A DNA stretch of 64,000 nt from Pseudocercospora fijiensis CIRAD86 (GCF_000340215.1 NW_006921533.1:7685798-7749797), one strand, 5' to 3'. Positions 1-11,697 are shown, counted from the stretch's first letter. Translations and numbers: made by a program. Notes: generated from the sequence alone by a model not told the origin.

Positions 1-15
1 CGAACTATATACTAC

Positions 16-129
16 GACTCCTATAATCTCCGAACCGCTCGTAAACTAAGAAATTTTAAAGTTCCTCGGCTATAGCTAAGTAGAGTCGGCTTTTAGCTTA
101 TTTTAAGCCGTAGTAAGCCTAAAGGGGCC
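16..129 (+). repeat. direct repeat flanking the minisatellite, copy 1
   Basis: This 114-base segment ends in cctaaaggggcc and is repeated at 1765-1878 in the same orientation. Copy 1 shows TA where copy 2 keeps CA, CG or TG, so it is the more heavily mutated copy. The pair brackets the array, as LTRs or a repeated monomer boundary would. No TG...CA ends or target duplication could be seen because the window starts just before copy 1. Confidence 0.75.
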
Positions 130-1764
130 GTAAGTACCCTATAAAACGCCTATAGCGAGTACTCTATAGAATACCTATAGCGAGTAGTACTATCCGGAAC
201 GCGTAGGACAAGCTAACTACTATCTATAACGCCTATAGAAAGTCTAATTTAGAACGTTTATAATAGTAACTTAGTAAGTACTATTCGGAACGCGTATAGC
301 AAGTCTAATCCGGAGCGCTAATAGTTAGTACTACTATCTATAACGCTTATACCAAGTTCTATTTAGAACGCGCTATATAGCAATTCTAATCCGAAACGCC
401 TATACTAAGTCTTATCCGAAACGCGTAGAGTAAGTACTATCCGGAACGCGTATAGTAGGTCTAATTTAGAACGGTAATAGTAAGTACTATTACGAACGCT
501 TATAGTAAGTAGTACTTTCTAAAATACCTATAGTAAGTACTATTTAGAATACTTATAGCAAGTTATATCTAAAACGCTTATAGTGAATACTACTAAAAAC
601 GCCTATAGCGAGTAGTAATATTCGAAACGCCTATAGCGGTAACTATCTAAGATATCTATAGCGAGTAGTACTATCCGGAACGCGTAGGACAAGCCTTATT
701 TTAAACGCTTAGTATAGTTCGTCCTATATAAACCGGAACGCGTATAGCAAGTCTAATAATCTAATCCGAAACGCCTACAGAAAGTCTTGTCCGGAATGTA
801 TAAAGTAAGTCTAAGTCTAATCCGAAACTAAATACTTATACGAAGCACTATCCGGAAGGCCTATAGCGAGTAGTACTATCCGGAACGCTTATAGCAAATA
901 CTATCTAAAACGCCTATAGTTAAATAGCATTCGAACTATCTATAGCGAGTACCCTATATAACGCCTATAGCGAGTACTCTATAGAATATCTATAGCGAGT
1001 AGTACTATCCGGAACGCGTAGGATAAGCTAACTATTATCTATAACGCCTATAATAGGTCTAATTCAGAACGCTTATAATACTAAGTACTATTTAGAACGC
1101 GTATAGTAAGTCTAATAACTCTAATCCGGAGCGCTAACAGTTAGTACTACTGTCTATAACGCCTATACTAAGTTTTATTTAGAACGCACTATATAGCAAT
1201 TCTAATCCGAAACGCTTATACTAAGTCTTATCCGGAACGCGTAGAGGAAGTCTATCCGGAACGTAAATAGCAAGTACTATTAAGAACGCTTATAGCAAGT
1301 AGTACTATCTAAAATACCTATAGTAAGTTCTATTTAGAATACTTATAGCAAGTCTAATCCGAAACGCTTATAGTAAATACTACTAAAAACGCTTATAGCG
1401 AGTAGTAATATTCGAAACGCTTATAGCGGTAACTGTCCGAGATAGCTATAGCGAGTAGTCCTATCCGAAACGCTTATAGCAAATACTATCTAAAACGCCT
1501 ATAGTTAAATAGGATTCGAACTATTTATAGCGAGTACCTTATCTAACGCCTACTATAAGTACTCTATAAAACGCCTATAGCGAGTAGTACTATCCGGAAC
1601 GCGTAGGATAAGCCTTTCGAGCCTACCGCTCCGAGTAAATACCGCCGGATTAGGCGCGAACGATACCGCCTCGAGCAAAAAACGCCGCCGGATTAGGCGT
1701 AAACGACGGAGACGGCCTCGGAAACACTACTATCGCGGCGCCGGAGCGTTATAGTCGATCCCGC

Positions 1765-1878
1765 GACTCTTACGCCCTCCGGACCGCGCGAGAATCGAGA
1801 AATTTTGAAGTTCCTCGCCGCCGACCAATCAGAGTCGGCTTTTCGGTCGTTTTGAGCCGCACTAAGCCTAAAGGGGCC
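1765..1878 (+). repeat. direct repeat flanking the minisatellite, copy 2
   Basis: This is the same 114-base unit as 16-129, with the shared cores gaaattttgaagttcctcg and cctaaaggggcc. It is less RIP-damaged than copy 1. It sits between the array and the 3' end of the MFS gene. Confidence 0.75.
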
Positions 1879-1918
1879 CCAACTTTTGTTGAGTTGTCAT
1901 ATTATTGATGTCCAAGCT

Positions 1919-3511
1919 TCACGGAGCATATCTAAACCCTTCCACTCCCTCTAAGATCTTCCTGTCTTGATCCGCCAGCTTGTTCTGCTTCTTAAAATAC
2001 ATAGACAAACTGAAAGTGATGATGATGTAAACGAACTGCATAGCAATCGTAGCCCACATTCCAGGTAAGTATTGCGGCGCATCTTGGCTTCTGAAAATTG
2101 TAGATCCGCAGACTCCACCCACAGCGCCGGCACTGATCATCGCGGCTGCGACGACGCCTTTCTTTTCGAGGCGAGATGTCTGATTCTGACCATATGTGAG
2201 TGTCGCGGGGATATTTGCTTGAGTGCCGTAGACGGCGAGGAAGAGGCCGAAGTATCGTACACCAGGAGGTCCGGCGTAGAGGACGATTAGGAGACCGATG
2301 ATAGCGACTAAAGCTTGGAAGTTGAGGATTGGCCATCGCATTTTGATTTTGTCGGATACCCAGGCCATGGCGATTGAGGCGATGATGGCGAAGACGTAAG
2401 GGGGGGAGCTGAGAAGTTGGGCTTCGGTGTAGGTCATGCCCATGCCTTGGCGAAGGATGATCGGGGAAAAGAATGCGAGGGAGTAAACACTGCTTGCGGC
2501 CACGAAGTAGCAGAGCATGTATAGCACCAGTTTCCAGTCGATGAGCGTTTTTAATGTTTCCTTTGCTGTCAGATGGATGACTTCTTTGCCGGCCTTCTCA
2601 AGTTTGACACGTTCCAAGGCAATGTGCTTCTGACGATCGTCTAAGAACTTGACGCGTTCGGGAAACTCGATCAGGAAGAATGGTGAGACGAGTCCTGCGA
2701 CTATTGTGGCAATCCCTTCGATGATGAAGATCCATCTCCAGCCTTGTTGGTACTTTCCGTTACCAACGGAGATGAGTGACAATGCGTAAGCGAAGATGGG
2801 TCCAAAGCCTGAGGAAATGAGAGAAGCCATGTAGAAGATTGAGATACGTCGAGCGGTCTCGAACTGGCGATACCATGATCCTATGATGTAGATCGCTCCT
2901 GGGAATAATCCTTGGTTACCCATGTCAGCACGGTTCTAGAAGCAGGGCAAGTTGCAGACTTACCAGCTTCAAAGACACCTAGAAGGGCACGTAGTAAAGT
3001 AAGCATGCTCCAGTGATCAATAAAGCCCATGCCGAGAACGCATGCTCCCCATGATGTGATCAAGAACGATAGCCACCATCGGGCTCCGATGCGTCGGATG
3101 ACATAATTTGACGGCAGCTCAAAAAGGCCATATCCAATGAAGAAGACAAGCAGAGCAATGTTGTAGCGAGACCCTGTCAGGCTGAGATCGATATCCATGT
3201 CGGCGATATAGGCGGCGCTGATATTGCTTCGATCGAGCAGGGACAGGCCGAAGACGATGCATAGCATAGGGAAGACTCGGAGATCGACTTTCCATCTGCA
3301 TGCCGTCAGGGAGAGGAGGAACAGCGTTGAGTGATGGTCCCACTTACACAATCTTCCTCTCCTCCTCAGGTGTCCAGTCACGGATGACTTGGCCATTAGT
3401 GCCTTTCTCGTTCGCTTCATCGTCTGAACTGGCGGCGACGTGCTCCACATGATCTATGAATCTGGGATCTTTGTCCGAAAAATCTTTCTGTTGAGCATGA
3501 ACTTCTGCCAT
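1919..3511 (-). CDS. MFS transporter, anion:cation symporter (allantoate/nicotinate permease-like) family
   Basis: Predicted plasma-membrane importer of a small organic anion. Three exons on the minus strand: 3348-3511, 2964-3295 and 1919-2910, joined across 52- and 53-nt GT-AG introns to give 495 residues in one frame, the usual family length. The start is the ATG at 3511 (MAEVHAQQ). Family marks are LDRSNISAAYIADM in the first helix region, YNIALLVFFIGYGLFELPSN in the next, and LLGVFEAG-LFPGAIYIIGSWY, which is reconstituted exactly across intron 2. Hydrophobic segments fit 12 helices with a charged central loop. These marks match the Dal5/Tna1-type symporters as I remember them; the substrate cannot be told. 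The gene stops only about 30 bases from the RIP-mutated array. Confidence 0.9.
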
Positions 3512-4653
3512 GGTGAAGCTTTCACCAGCAGGAGGAACGACACAGGTAGGAGAACAGATGAACCACAATACTAGAAACATGCTCCCAGGCACGGCCGCTT
3601 ACCAGGGATATATGCCTGCTCCGGCATCCAGCACGACCGCAACAACCCACCAGGAACATGCTTCCCGACTCCATTTCGACGAACCCGACAACTTCATGCT
3701 GTGAAGACGGCACAGGAGCCTTGACAATCCAGTCCCAAGGTGAGCCAAGCATGCAAGATCTGCAGACACGAGTACGCACGTGTTCGCTACAACCTCGTGG
3801 CTGCGATGTCTGGCCTGTTGACCAACGGGGAATTGGGAATAAGCGGTCGTTGAGTCTCCATGTGCGCATCGTCGGCAGAGATTGGTTCGTCAAATGCGAT
3901 TTCCCCCGCAAATGTCGAGAATACCAAGAGGGCCAAGAGTAGGAGTGCATTCGTGCGGCCGCTCTAGAACCAAGCGGAGGGTAAAGTCATCCGAGTGATT
4001 GGAGCTACGTTTGGGAGCCGAATGTAGGACTTTTTGGTGGATATCCGTCCCATTTGTGATTCAAGAGAAGGCCGACGCGAGTCCTGATTCCGGCATTTTT
4101 CCTCGGCTCCATCTCGTTCGGTTATCTGACCGCTCTTGGCGTGTCAATGGCAATGCAGTCTAGCATGTTTTGTATCGAAGGTGACATGGAGTTGTTGGTG
4201 CAGTATCATTTCGCGATGAAGGTGTTGTTGCTGGAGGACGGAGATGACTGCGAAGGAGATGAGGTCATCTGCCGAACTCAAAATCAGCCGCGAGTCAGCC
4301 GAAAAAATGGAGCCGAGGTTGTGCTGACATCCATGTCCGCCAAGGAGGAAACAACGACACTCACTGCGCTTGTCAGAAGACATTGTCACTTTTACGGCTT
4401 GAACAGAATGCGTCCGGCTTGACGAACCTGCTCTCCAAATACCGCAACAAGTGGCAAGCTCTTGCTAGACGCAGCGAATAAGCTCTACCACCAACCGGTT
4501 CACGATCGCAGTCAGCTCCGGCTGTGAAGGTCAAGTCGGCACAGATACTTCCAGATTTGAGCCTTTCACGGCTACTTTCGAGCGTATCGGGCATACTCCG
4601 TCACGGAATCTGGCTCATGATCTTGCAATGACAAGTCGATGACATAAGCAAAC
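3512..4653. other. intergenic, no supported gene
   Basis: Divergent intergenic space between the transporter and the thioesterase, so it probably holds both promoters. Short overlapping frames occur on both strands, but none has a recognisable domain or splice pattern. A 16-base NotI/XbaI-like string lies at about 3955-3970. Confidence 0.5.
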
Positions 4654-5244
4654 ATGGGCCGACCAAGATATTCATCAACTGAGCTGGGGCGAGACCATCC
4701 AGACTTCAAAGCATCTCCATGGGTCCAAAAGGTTCTCTCCCCGAGCAACATAAAAGTCATACCTGAGGTCTCGTCGGAACCAGACGACACATCAATAACG
4801 AATGCACTGTTCGATCTTACTTTATCACATGAGACTGGAGTGCGAGCTCGATTCTTGTTTCAAAGGCCGACTAGTGAGCCTGATTCTGTTTCCAAGCATG
4901 AGACTTGTATCTTTATGTCAATTGGTGCAGGCATTGATGGACTCAGTGGTCGCGGACATGGAGGCTTCTCATCTCTGGTACTGGATCATCTCACTGGAAC
5001 TGTCGCAAAACTGGAGAACCCTAGCGCGGATGGCGAGCCGCCTGCCACGGTCACTATGACTGTCGACTATAAAGCACCTGTCAGAACGCCGTGTATCATT
5101 CTCTTCAGATCTTGGCCCATCGAGATCAGTGGGAGAAAGTCTTGGCTGAAAGGCGTGGCTGAGGATGAACATGGGAAGCCGTATGCTACTGCGAAGGCAT
5201 TATTCATCAACCTGAAGACTCCATATCAGCCAGCAAAGCTGTGA
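4654..5244 (+). CDS. hotdog-fold thioesterase (PaaI/THEM4-like, 4HBT superfamily)
   Basis: Single-exon protein of 196 residues starting at the ATG at 4654. The core GRGHGGFSSLVLDHLTG (about residues 99-115) is the HGG motif and following helix of the 4HBT/PaaI thioesterases, where the helix carries the catalytic acidic residue (here probably D111). TVDYKAPVRTP (about 136-146) is the typical next strand. The tail IEISGRKSWLKGVAEDEHGKPYATAKALFI fits the last strands. It probably hydrolyses an acyl-CoA or related thioester, but the acyl chain cannot be predicted. No N-terminal targeting signal is obvious. It lies between the transporter and a bZIP regulator, but I see no biosynthetic enzyme to make it a cluster. 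Confidence 0.75.
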   Translation: MGRPRYSSTELGRDHPDFKASPWVQKVLSPSNIKVIPEVSSEPDDTSITNALFDLTLSHETGVRARFLFQRPTSEPDSVSKHETCIFMSIGAGIDGLSGRGHGGFSSLVLDHLTGTVAKLENPSADGEPPATVTMTVDYKAPVRTPCIILFRSWPIEISGRKSWLKGVAEDEHGKPYATAKALFINLKTPYQPAKL

Positions 5245-5905
5245 TTGCGAGGGGATGGTGCTGTGAAAGTGTTACGGTCTGGCTGAGTGGCCCACAGCGC
5301 GGGACGGGGCCGCATACGTGCCTTAACCCAGCAATGTTGAATTCACATGTAGAATAGAGGTAGATGTGTAGTGAGACATTTGACCTGCTCGAGCAAGATG
5401 TGTAAGTCGTAAGGCTAGCGAATTGAATCACAAGGCGGTGTCGCGGATACTACTGACGTGAATATATCCCCAAGCAAGCACGTGGAATGCCGTCCGCGAA
5501 GATCACTATGCTTCTCGCATTAGTCCTGCATCCACAGATTCCACACGACCTCGGAATTGGCACTGCAGATCGGCACCTGCATCTTCACATATTAGCTTTC
5601 TCTACTTACCACACACCTGGAAACGCCCCAAACCAGCCCATCTCTGCGAACCAGTGGACTACCTCCTACGACGGTATCAGCATGAATGCGCAACGGCCTC
5701 TGATCGCCGATTCCGCACTTTCTAAGGGCATGCCTGGTAAGAAACTCTTTCGCCTTCGGAACATCACGTGGCCATCACTGCGCTTTGTGGAAGTGCGTGG
5801 CAACTGGGTGATGCTGATATCAGGACTCTGCGGCTTCATTCTGACTAGAGAGTAGTCGATACTCGAGGCGATGGAGCTTCCAGGCCTTCAGGCCCACTAC
5901 CGTCC
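5245..5905. other. intergenic, probable bZIP promoter/leader
   Basis: Ordinary composition. An open frame at 5487-5855 has no recognisable features. An in-frame stop at 5846-5848 precedes the bZIP start used here, though an upstream exon could exist. Confidence 0.4.
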
Positions 5906-7218
5906 ATGCCGCAGCGGCGCAAAAAGCCGGGTCCGAAACGAGACAGCAAACCTGCGCCCAGCGAAAAGCTCGAGCGCAATCGACAAGCACAGAGGTAATC
6001 AACAGCTTCGTAAGTAGCCGTATAAATACTTACTGAGCTGCAGAACCCACCGTGAGCGAAAGGAGCAGTACACAAAGGATCTGGAACTCGAAGTCATGCG
6101 TCTCAAGGAGCTCTTTACTCAAACCGCACAGGAACGAGACGCTGCATTTCAGGCCCGGGATGCCATAGCTCACGAGAGAGATCAGCTTAGAGAAGAAGTT
6201 CTGCGGCTGAAGGAGATCGTCCAGATCTCTACTTCCTCTAGCGGTACCGATTCTGGCTACGATGGAATTTCCATCACTTGTGATGCAACACGAAATAGCA
6301 GCCTGTCGACTTCCAATGGGTATCATGGCCTTCTGGCTAACGCACCACTCCAAGAAGTGACGGCTAATAATGCCTACACCGAGCGTCAAGAAAGCGTATG
6401 GGAGCTCTCAGAGGCTCATGGTTTCGCATCTGACGGAGCATCTTATCAGGAACCGACCATCAAGAACGAGCAGCAGATTCGCAGAGAAGAACCGACGAAG
6501 ACCCTCCAGCTCATGCGAGAGCTCGCGCCCAGAGGCGTCGATTACGATGAGCTTGGCATCGACTTTGTCCTCACGTACGTCTACTGTACCACCTTCTTCT
6601 AGGTGCCTCGTACCCTCTCTGAGATGCTAATATTCGAGCTGTAGGTTGGAAAAGCCATGCATGGGTCACATTCAGTACTTGCATGTCAGGGCACACAATT
6701 TCCAGACTGCAGATGGAGAAATGCCAGGGCGGCCTATGGAGGTACCTGACGATGGAGAGAATCAGCACATCTCAGGCCATACTTTGATGGCCACTGCACC
6801 AACGTACAGCCACATCATGGATAGTCCGGCGTCGAAATTTCCGGCGCAGATGCCTCAAGTAAAGCGGCCTGACTTGCTCCAATTGCTCAACTTGAGCAAT
6901 CAGCTCCAAGTCAACGAGATCGAAGTCCCGCCTGTCCGAGCATGGATCAAACTAATGCAGGACGAAAGGATGAAATTGCTATCCGTGAACGATATTGCAA
7001 TGCTGAAGGAGAAGCTGTTGAGGAAAGTGCATTGCTATCGGTAAGAGGGTCATACTCCCACATTCTTTCGTGCCGGTGCGCTGACGAGATCCAGTTTTGG
7101 TGCTGTAATTGACGAGAATGACATCGATGAGACTCTGCAAGAGGTTGTCAACACAAGACAAGCAGCAGTGGTCGCATCGACAAGCCCCCCGCGACCGATG
7201 AAGATCGAGTCATTATGA
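5906..7218 (+). CDS. bZIP transcription factor
   Basis: Four exons (5906-5994, 6044-6574, 6645-7040, 7095-7218) with 49-, 70- and 54-nt GT-AG introns give 379 residues in one frame. The basic region LERNRQAQRTHRERKEQY (about residues 22-39) spans intron 1 and has the N-x-x-A-Q-R-x-x-R pattern of fungal bZIPs. The leucine-rich coiled coil (LELEVMRLKELF and onward) runs to about residue 90. It is preceded by a basic RRKKPGPKRD stretch that could serve as a nuclear signal. The C-terminal half is serine-rich and then has conserved-looking helices (DYDELGIDFVLT-LEKPCMGHIQYL, joined over intron 2). The start is the first ATG after an in-frame stop. It should bind DNA as a dimer in the nucleus; its targets are unknown. 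Confidence 0.85.
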
Positions 7219-7575
7219 GGCTGTTGGAGTTGCGTACGTCTTCTGATCTGCTTCTAAACGTCTTCGAATTGCGGATACCGGCACGTTCGTAGTAATCAAA
7301 ATCGGTGGCAGGATGTTGCCTGAGACCCATACAAATCCCGGATCGCCGTGGTGTCGGACTTGCAACGCTTCGCAAAGAAGTGGCGACTTCTCGGCGGTGA
7401 GTGCGACACACAATTTGTAAGCACAGAATTTGGTCGAAAAGGCTGGCTGCTAACCTGATCGAGAAGTAGATACACCTGGGAACTTGACAGCACAAGTGCC
7501 CTACAATCGTGGATCGGGCGTTCGAGAAAGCCAGTCTCCGAGAAGAATCTGTCGCAGCCGGAATTTCGATGAAAT

Positions 7576-8115
7576 ATGTGCGCCGTTCTTGGACGCCGTT
7601 GCCATGGGAACTCAGCAGTGGAGAGATCAGCTGTAACATGCACAAAGCCAAGTCAGTCCGCGCATCAATTGTATGCGCATGCTAACAAGGGCCAGAATAA
7701 AGCACTTTCCCTTCACGAGCACCCACACTTTGCCTTGGCTCCAGATCTCGCACTTTCCTTCGCTTTAAACGACTGGAATCGTGGACCAATTGTGGCTGGT
7801 AGGAACTACACCATGATACCGGAGGATCTCATGCTGCTTCCAGGCACTGTACCTATCTTCACAATACGCCATCCTGCAGCGACAAAAGAAGAGCAGGCTC
7901 AGATGCTCCCAGGATATGTTCAACTGCAACAAAGTTTGCTCAATTCGACGGGACTGTTGCAGGGTAAGGATAGGAGGAATGTTGTTATCGAAGGCGAAAT
8001 GCAGAAATGGCAGGAAGAATTTGGCGAGGATAATGCGATTCTTGTGAAAGAATTCGTCAATGCATCGATGCCTCACTATGAGTATCTCAAGAGCAGGAAG
8101 ACGGCGGAGGAGTAA
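7576..8115 (+). pseudogene. sulfotransferase-like C-terminal fragment (P-loop NTPase fold), possibly truncated
   Basis: The frame contains LHEHPHFALAP and, further on, MIPEDLMLLPGTVPIFTIRHPA. The latter resembles the fungal sulfotransferase-like P-loop family, in which a variant of FLIRHP follows a loop of this kind. The tail VKEFVNASMPHYEYLKSRK also fits the C-terminal end of that family. The expected N-terminal phosphate-binding strand (PR(T/S)xSN type) is not found between 7219 and 7575 in any frame. The middle between the two halves looks too short. So this is either an incomplete gene model with unseen exons or a remnant. The name rests on motif resemblance only. Confidence 0.35.
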
Positions 8116-10283
8116 ATTGGAGTTCATGATCAGAAATCGACTTAAGCTGCAGACCCTCGATCGTGTAGTAAGAAGGTAGCAAGCTACGCCTCGTGTTCGC
8201 AAGCTCAGCCCGAATACGGACCGTCTAATATTCGATGGAGGCAGGAAGTATCGAAGCGCCTAAGAAGGACTTAGAGAGGACCATCAGCTGAGATGACTGG
8301 GTAGACACGTGGGTACGAATCTTCTCTCAGCTGCTACGGCCTGCCGTACCCGCACCGACGTAACCTCGGACGACCGGCAGTGACTTGGGACCTGATCGAT
8401 CATGCCTGGCGGTACGTCTGTGTTCGTGTAGTTTACACGCTGCGCGGAGAGGGCCACACATCCCAGCTTTGCACCGCAGCCGATCTGGGGGACACGAAGC
8501 TTACTACCCAGGCCAAGAATGCGGAACAGTACGCTTGGCTGACCGCAGGAGGTTGTGGAGCGTGAACGGACACGGTTTTGGTATGCAAAGTGTTGGATGA
8601 TGTCTAAGTTCCTCCGAGCGAGGAAGTTATATACAATATACCCTGCCTTGAGGCAGGACGGACACCGAGTCGTAACAATATCCCCACCAAAGCGGAAGAC
8701 CTATACGTCCTCGCACAATCCGTCTCAACCCATGCTTCGTTGAGTCTTTGACCTGAATTGTGCCGAGTCAGGAAGAAAGCAGGCTGGGTGAATTCTCAAC
8801 ACGTCGTCGCTTTCAATCCCTGCCCTCACTGACTACAACAAAAAAGAAAGAGCATCGAACTACTACCAATTCAGATTCAGCTTAGCACCAAACCACCCTT
8901 GACGCAGTCTCTTCACTGAATCGTACTCAACGAACAAGGTGACTTCCGAGCTCAACTCGGAGCCGCTAATTACCTAGTTAAACATGCCTAAACACTTCGC
9001 CTTCGAACCTACGACCATCATATGATAGATACCTCGACAAGCATCGTCTTCCAACTGAGCTATTCGAATAAATTAGCTATCGAGAACTGAGAAGCTGCAG
9101 ACCTCATAACACTACCTTATAATCCGCATCAAAAGAATAGAATGCCTGAAAAAAAAAGTCTTAAAAAAAGATTTTCGCCAACGTTTCATCCCTCAGGTTA
9201 TACTGTACGACAAATTCAACCCTCTACGAAGCCCTCGAGTATATGAACTACAAACAAAGGGCACATCTACATCGACGTTGAAATGGAACCGTGAATGTGA
9301 AGGGGAGAAAGGATCTCGAGAAAACTTGACAGTGAAGTCCACTTTTGTCGATCAGTCAGAACTCTCCAACTCCTCGAGGAAAAACAACCGGGCACTCCTC
9401 CTCTCGATTCCGATTTTCGGGAGAGAGCTTATCAGGTCAACTGACTTTGCAAGCACCAGAGCCGAAATTTCTAGCATCAGTCAGGACAGCGAATAATAAA
9501 ACCTCGCCGTCTCCCAACGACTCTGAGCGATTCTATCCATCTCAAGCACTTAGACTCCAGCTTCCATTCTAGCACTGGATAAAAGAAGGCCACCACATAA
9601 GTTCAAGATCCAATAGAGAGAGGTCTGACTCAAACCATTCATCACTCCGAAAACAAATTTTTCCTCTTCGATATACACGATTCCAACATTCTGAGCGCGG
9701 TCTGCTTCTGTGCATTCGACTCTCGATCGGCAACGTCGTGGAGAAAGCAGGTAGGTAGTGGGAGGAAGGAAGTAGACTCAAAAAACCGTGTGCGCTCTCA
9801 AGGACTGGGCGATAGTCTTCTAGATGGCGAGCGCAATGCAGTGATGGCCGTGCATTGCACAATGCAGTCCGCGAGGCTTGGTGAAATCCTGTGAGGCCGG
9901 CAGATCTCGATATGTGGATGTGATGTGAAGTAGCGTGCGGAACGGGTCAGTAAAACTTTTCGAAAAAAGAGAAGAGAAGTGCTGAACGTCAAGGAAGCTG
10001 AAGAAGCCGAGTAATAAAATGGTCGTGACCATTATGCAATACATGACTTATGTTCAAATATACAGGGCTCAATTCGCTCATCGTAATCAAAGGGTAAGGT
10101 CTTCCAACGCCGCGCTCGAACCAAGTGTTCCGTGGATAGATACCACTTGCCATTGTTCTGTAAAACCATCACTGCATGCCCTGCATCTCCAAGTTGGCGG
10201 TACTATGTCCATCTCTTTTCGTGCTCTATCATACATCACAACCAACGAACGAGCTTGTCCAACATCGGAATGGACCTGCCTTT
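8116..10283. other. gene-poor intergenic region
   Basis: About 2.2 kb of normal composition with only short unrelated frames. A tRNA-like string with good A-box and B-box matches lies on the minus strand near 8990-9070, but it does not fold as a tRNA. A-rich runs occur near 9150-9170. No gene is supported. Confidence 0.5.
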
Positions 10284-11697
10284 CTACCGGCGCATGTTGC
10301 CATTCTCCGCCGAAGGTCCTCTGGTGTATGGCGTCTCCTCGAACTTCTCGCTGCCGAGGGAGCCATCCAGTCTACCCGAAGAATCAGGTCTGGTCCGCCC
10401 ATTATGATGGCTGTGGCCGGGATGCATGTTACTTGCAGAATCGTGGCTCAAGGGACGCCCACCATGGCTTTGGGTGGGATACATGTTGCTAGCAGAATCG
10501 CGGTCGCGGCTCGTCATGGCTTGGAGCTGGCCCTCGGTTGATGGGACTGGTCGAGTAGCGCTCTCCGCTCTCGCGTTATCCTCATCGAACGAGAACTGCG
10601 CAGCCTCGTGTTCATTAAAGTCTTGTCCGGGGTTCGCAGTCTCATACTCCAAGATCTTGACGAATCGGTAAAAGCCTACTGCGACGAGTGCGCCGAGTGC
10701 TGGGCCGACCCAGTACAGCCAGTGGTAGCCGGGGAAGCTTCGAAGGGCAACACAAGGTCCGAAAGATCGCGCTGGGTTGAGGGAGGCTGTGGAGAGAAGG
10801 TCAGCATCATGTTGTAAGCGGAGGTTGTGAAGGTGTGTGCTTACCTCCTGTGAAGTAGACACCAGAAAGGTGAGCAATGAAGAGCGAGAGACCGATGCCA
10901 ATGGGCGCGAGGAAGCTGCCCTTGTGCTTCTCGGCGGCGAGCATGAAGATGGTGAAGACGAGCTCGGCGGTGAGGAACATCTCGATGACTGACAGATGTT
11001 AGCAGGGGGGATGATTCAGAAAGGCTTGTTTGACTTACAGAGACCGCGAGTGATGGATGTGCCCCCTCCAAGTGTGGTCGACACTGCGAGTGGACCTGGG
11101 AAGAGTGCTGACACCACACCAGCGGAAGCCATGGCACCGAGAATCTGCGCGACAAAGATGAGGCCCGCGCGAACCCATGTCACGGCTCCGATCAATGCCA
11201 TTCCGAGAGTTACAGCGGGATTGAAGAGGCCTGAAGGTCGGTCAGCTTGGGCGTGGCTTGGCAGGTAATAATGCTGCGGTACTCACCTCCACTGATGCGG
11301 AAGAACACCCATGCGTTCACTGCCAAGCTGAAGCCAAATGCCAGGGAGATGTAGACAAGGGCGCTAGTGTTCGGCACCTGGACAATGCTAGTCGTATTGG
11401 TAGAGCCGGTGGCTGCTGCGTTGGCGACTTGGGTAGCAGCGAAGGCGAAGAACAGGAAGAGGAAGGTGCCAATAAATTCTCCGACCTGGACGAGGAAGTT
11501 GGTTAGCACAGAATTTGTCTGCCATGACGGGGTGGAGGTTTGGTTGGCAAGCATACCATGGCGATGAAGTGGTTGCGAGCCTTGTTTGGGAGGAATCCCA
11601 GGAAGGGTAGTCTGAGCTCATTCTTGTTCGATCGTTCCTTATTGCCCAAGCCGGGTATGTTGATAAAAGCGCCGCCCGGGCGTGATTCGGTGAGCAT
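10284..11697 (-). CDS. aquaporin (MIP family, orthodox water-channel type)
   Basis: Five exons on the minus strand (11557-11697, 11287-11485, 11039-11230, 10845-10988, 10284-10786) with introns of 71, 56, 50 and 58 nt give 392 residues in one frame. The first pore motif LFNPAVTLG (N117-P118-A119) is created by joining exons 2 and 3. The second, [11 protein letters not shown] (N229-P230-A231), is created by joining exons 4 and 5. NPARS rather than NPARD after the second motif favours a water channel over a glycerol facilitator. Helix 1 reads [21 protein letters not shown]. The start is the ATG at 11697; the frame farther upstream offers only TTG. The C-terminal tail of roughly 130 residues is hydrophilic, His/Ser-rich and contains a DSASNM(Y/H)P repeat. 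Confidence 0.9.

Larger units (their letters stand above)
1..1890. repeat. RIP-mutated minisatellite array
   Basis: The stretch is built from several dozen degenerate units of about 25-28 bases. Each carries a core like aacgcgtatagcaagtac followed by tatccgg or tatttag. A higher-order pattern is visible: the phrase around gtaccctata recurs near 134, 949 and 1534 (spacing about 815 and 585). CA and TG are almost absent while CG and TA are common, as expected after RIP at CpA. The right edge (about 1620-1890) is less mutated and ends 30 bases before the stop codon of the transporter gene. I see no gene in it. Confidence 0.85.

Noticed and set aside
3522..4422. Open frames on both strands upstream of the transporter
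   Set aside because: No domain, no conserved-looking pattern, no splice logic; they overlap each other and probably lie in promoter DNA.
5487..5855. 122-codon frame before the bZIP gene
   Set aside because: No recognisable features, and it ends before the in-frame region of the bZIP. More likely leader sequence.
8990..9075. tRNA-like string on the minus strand (tagctcagttggaagac ... ggtcgtaggttcgaa)
   Set aside because: The A and B boxes match, but the D stem, T stem and acceptor stem do not pair. At best it is a decayed tRNA fragment or chance.
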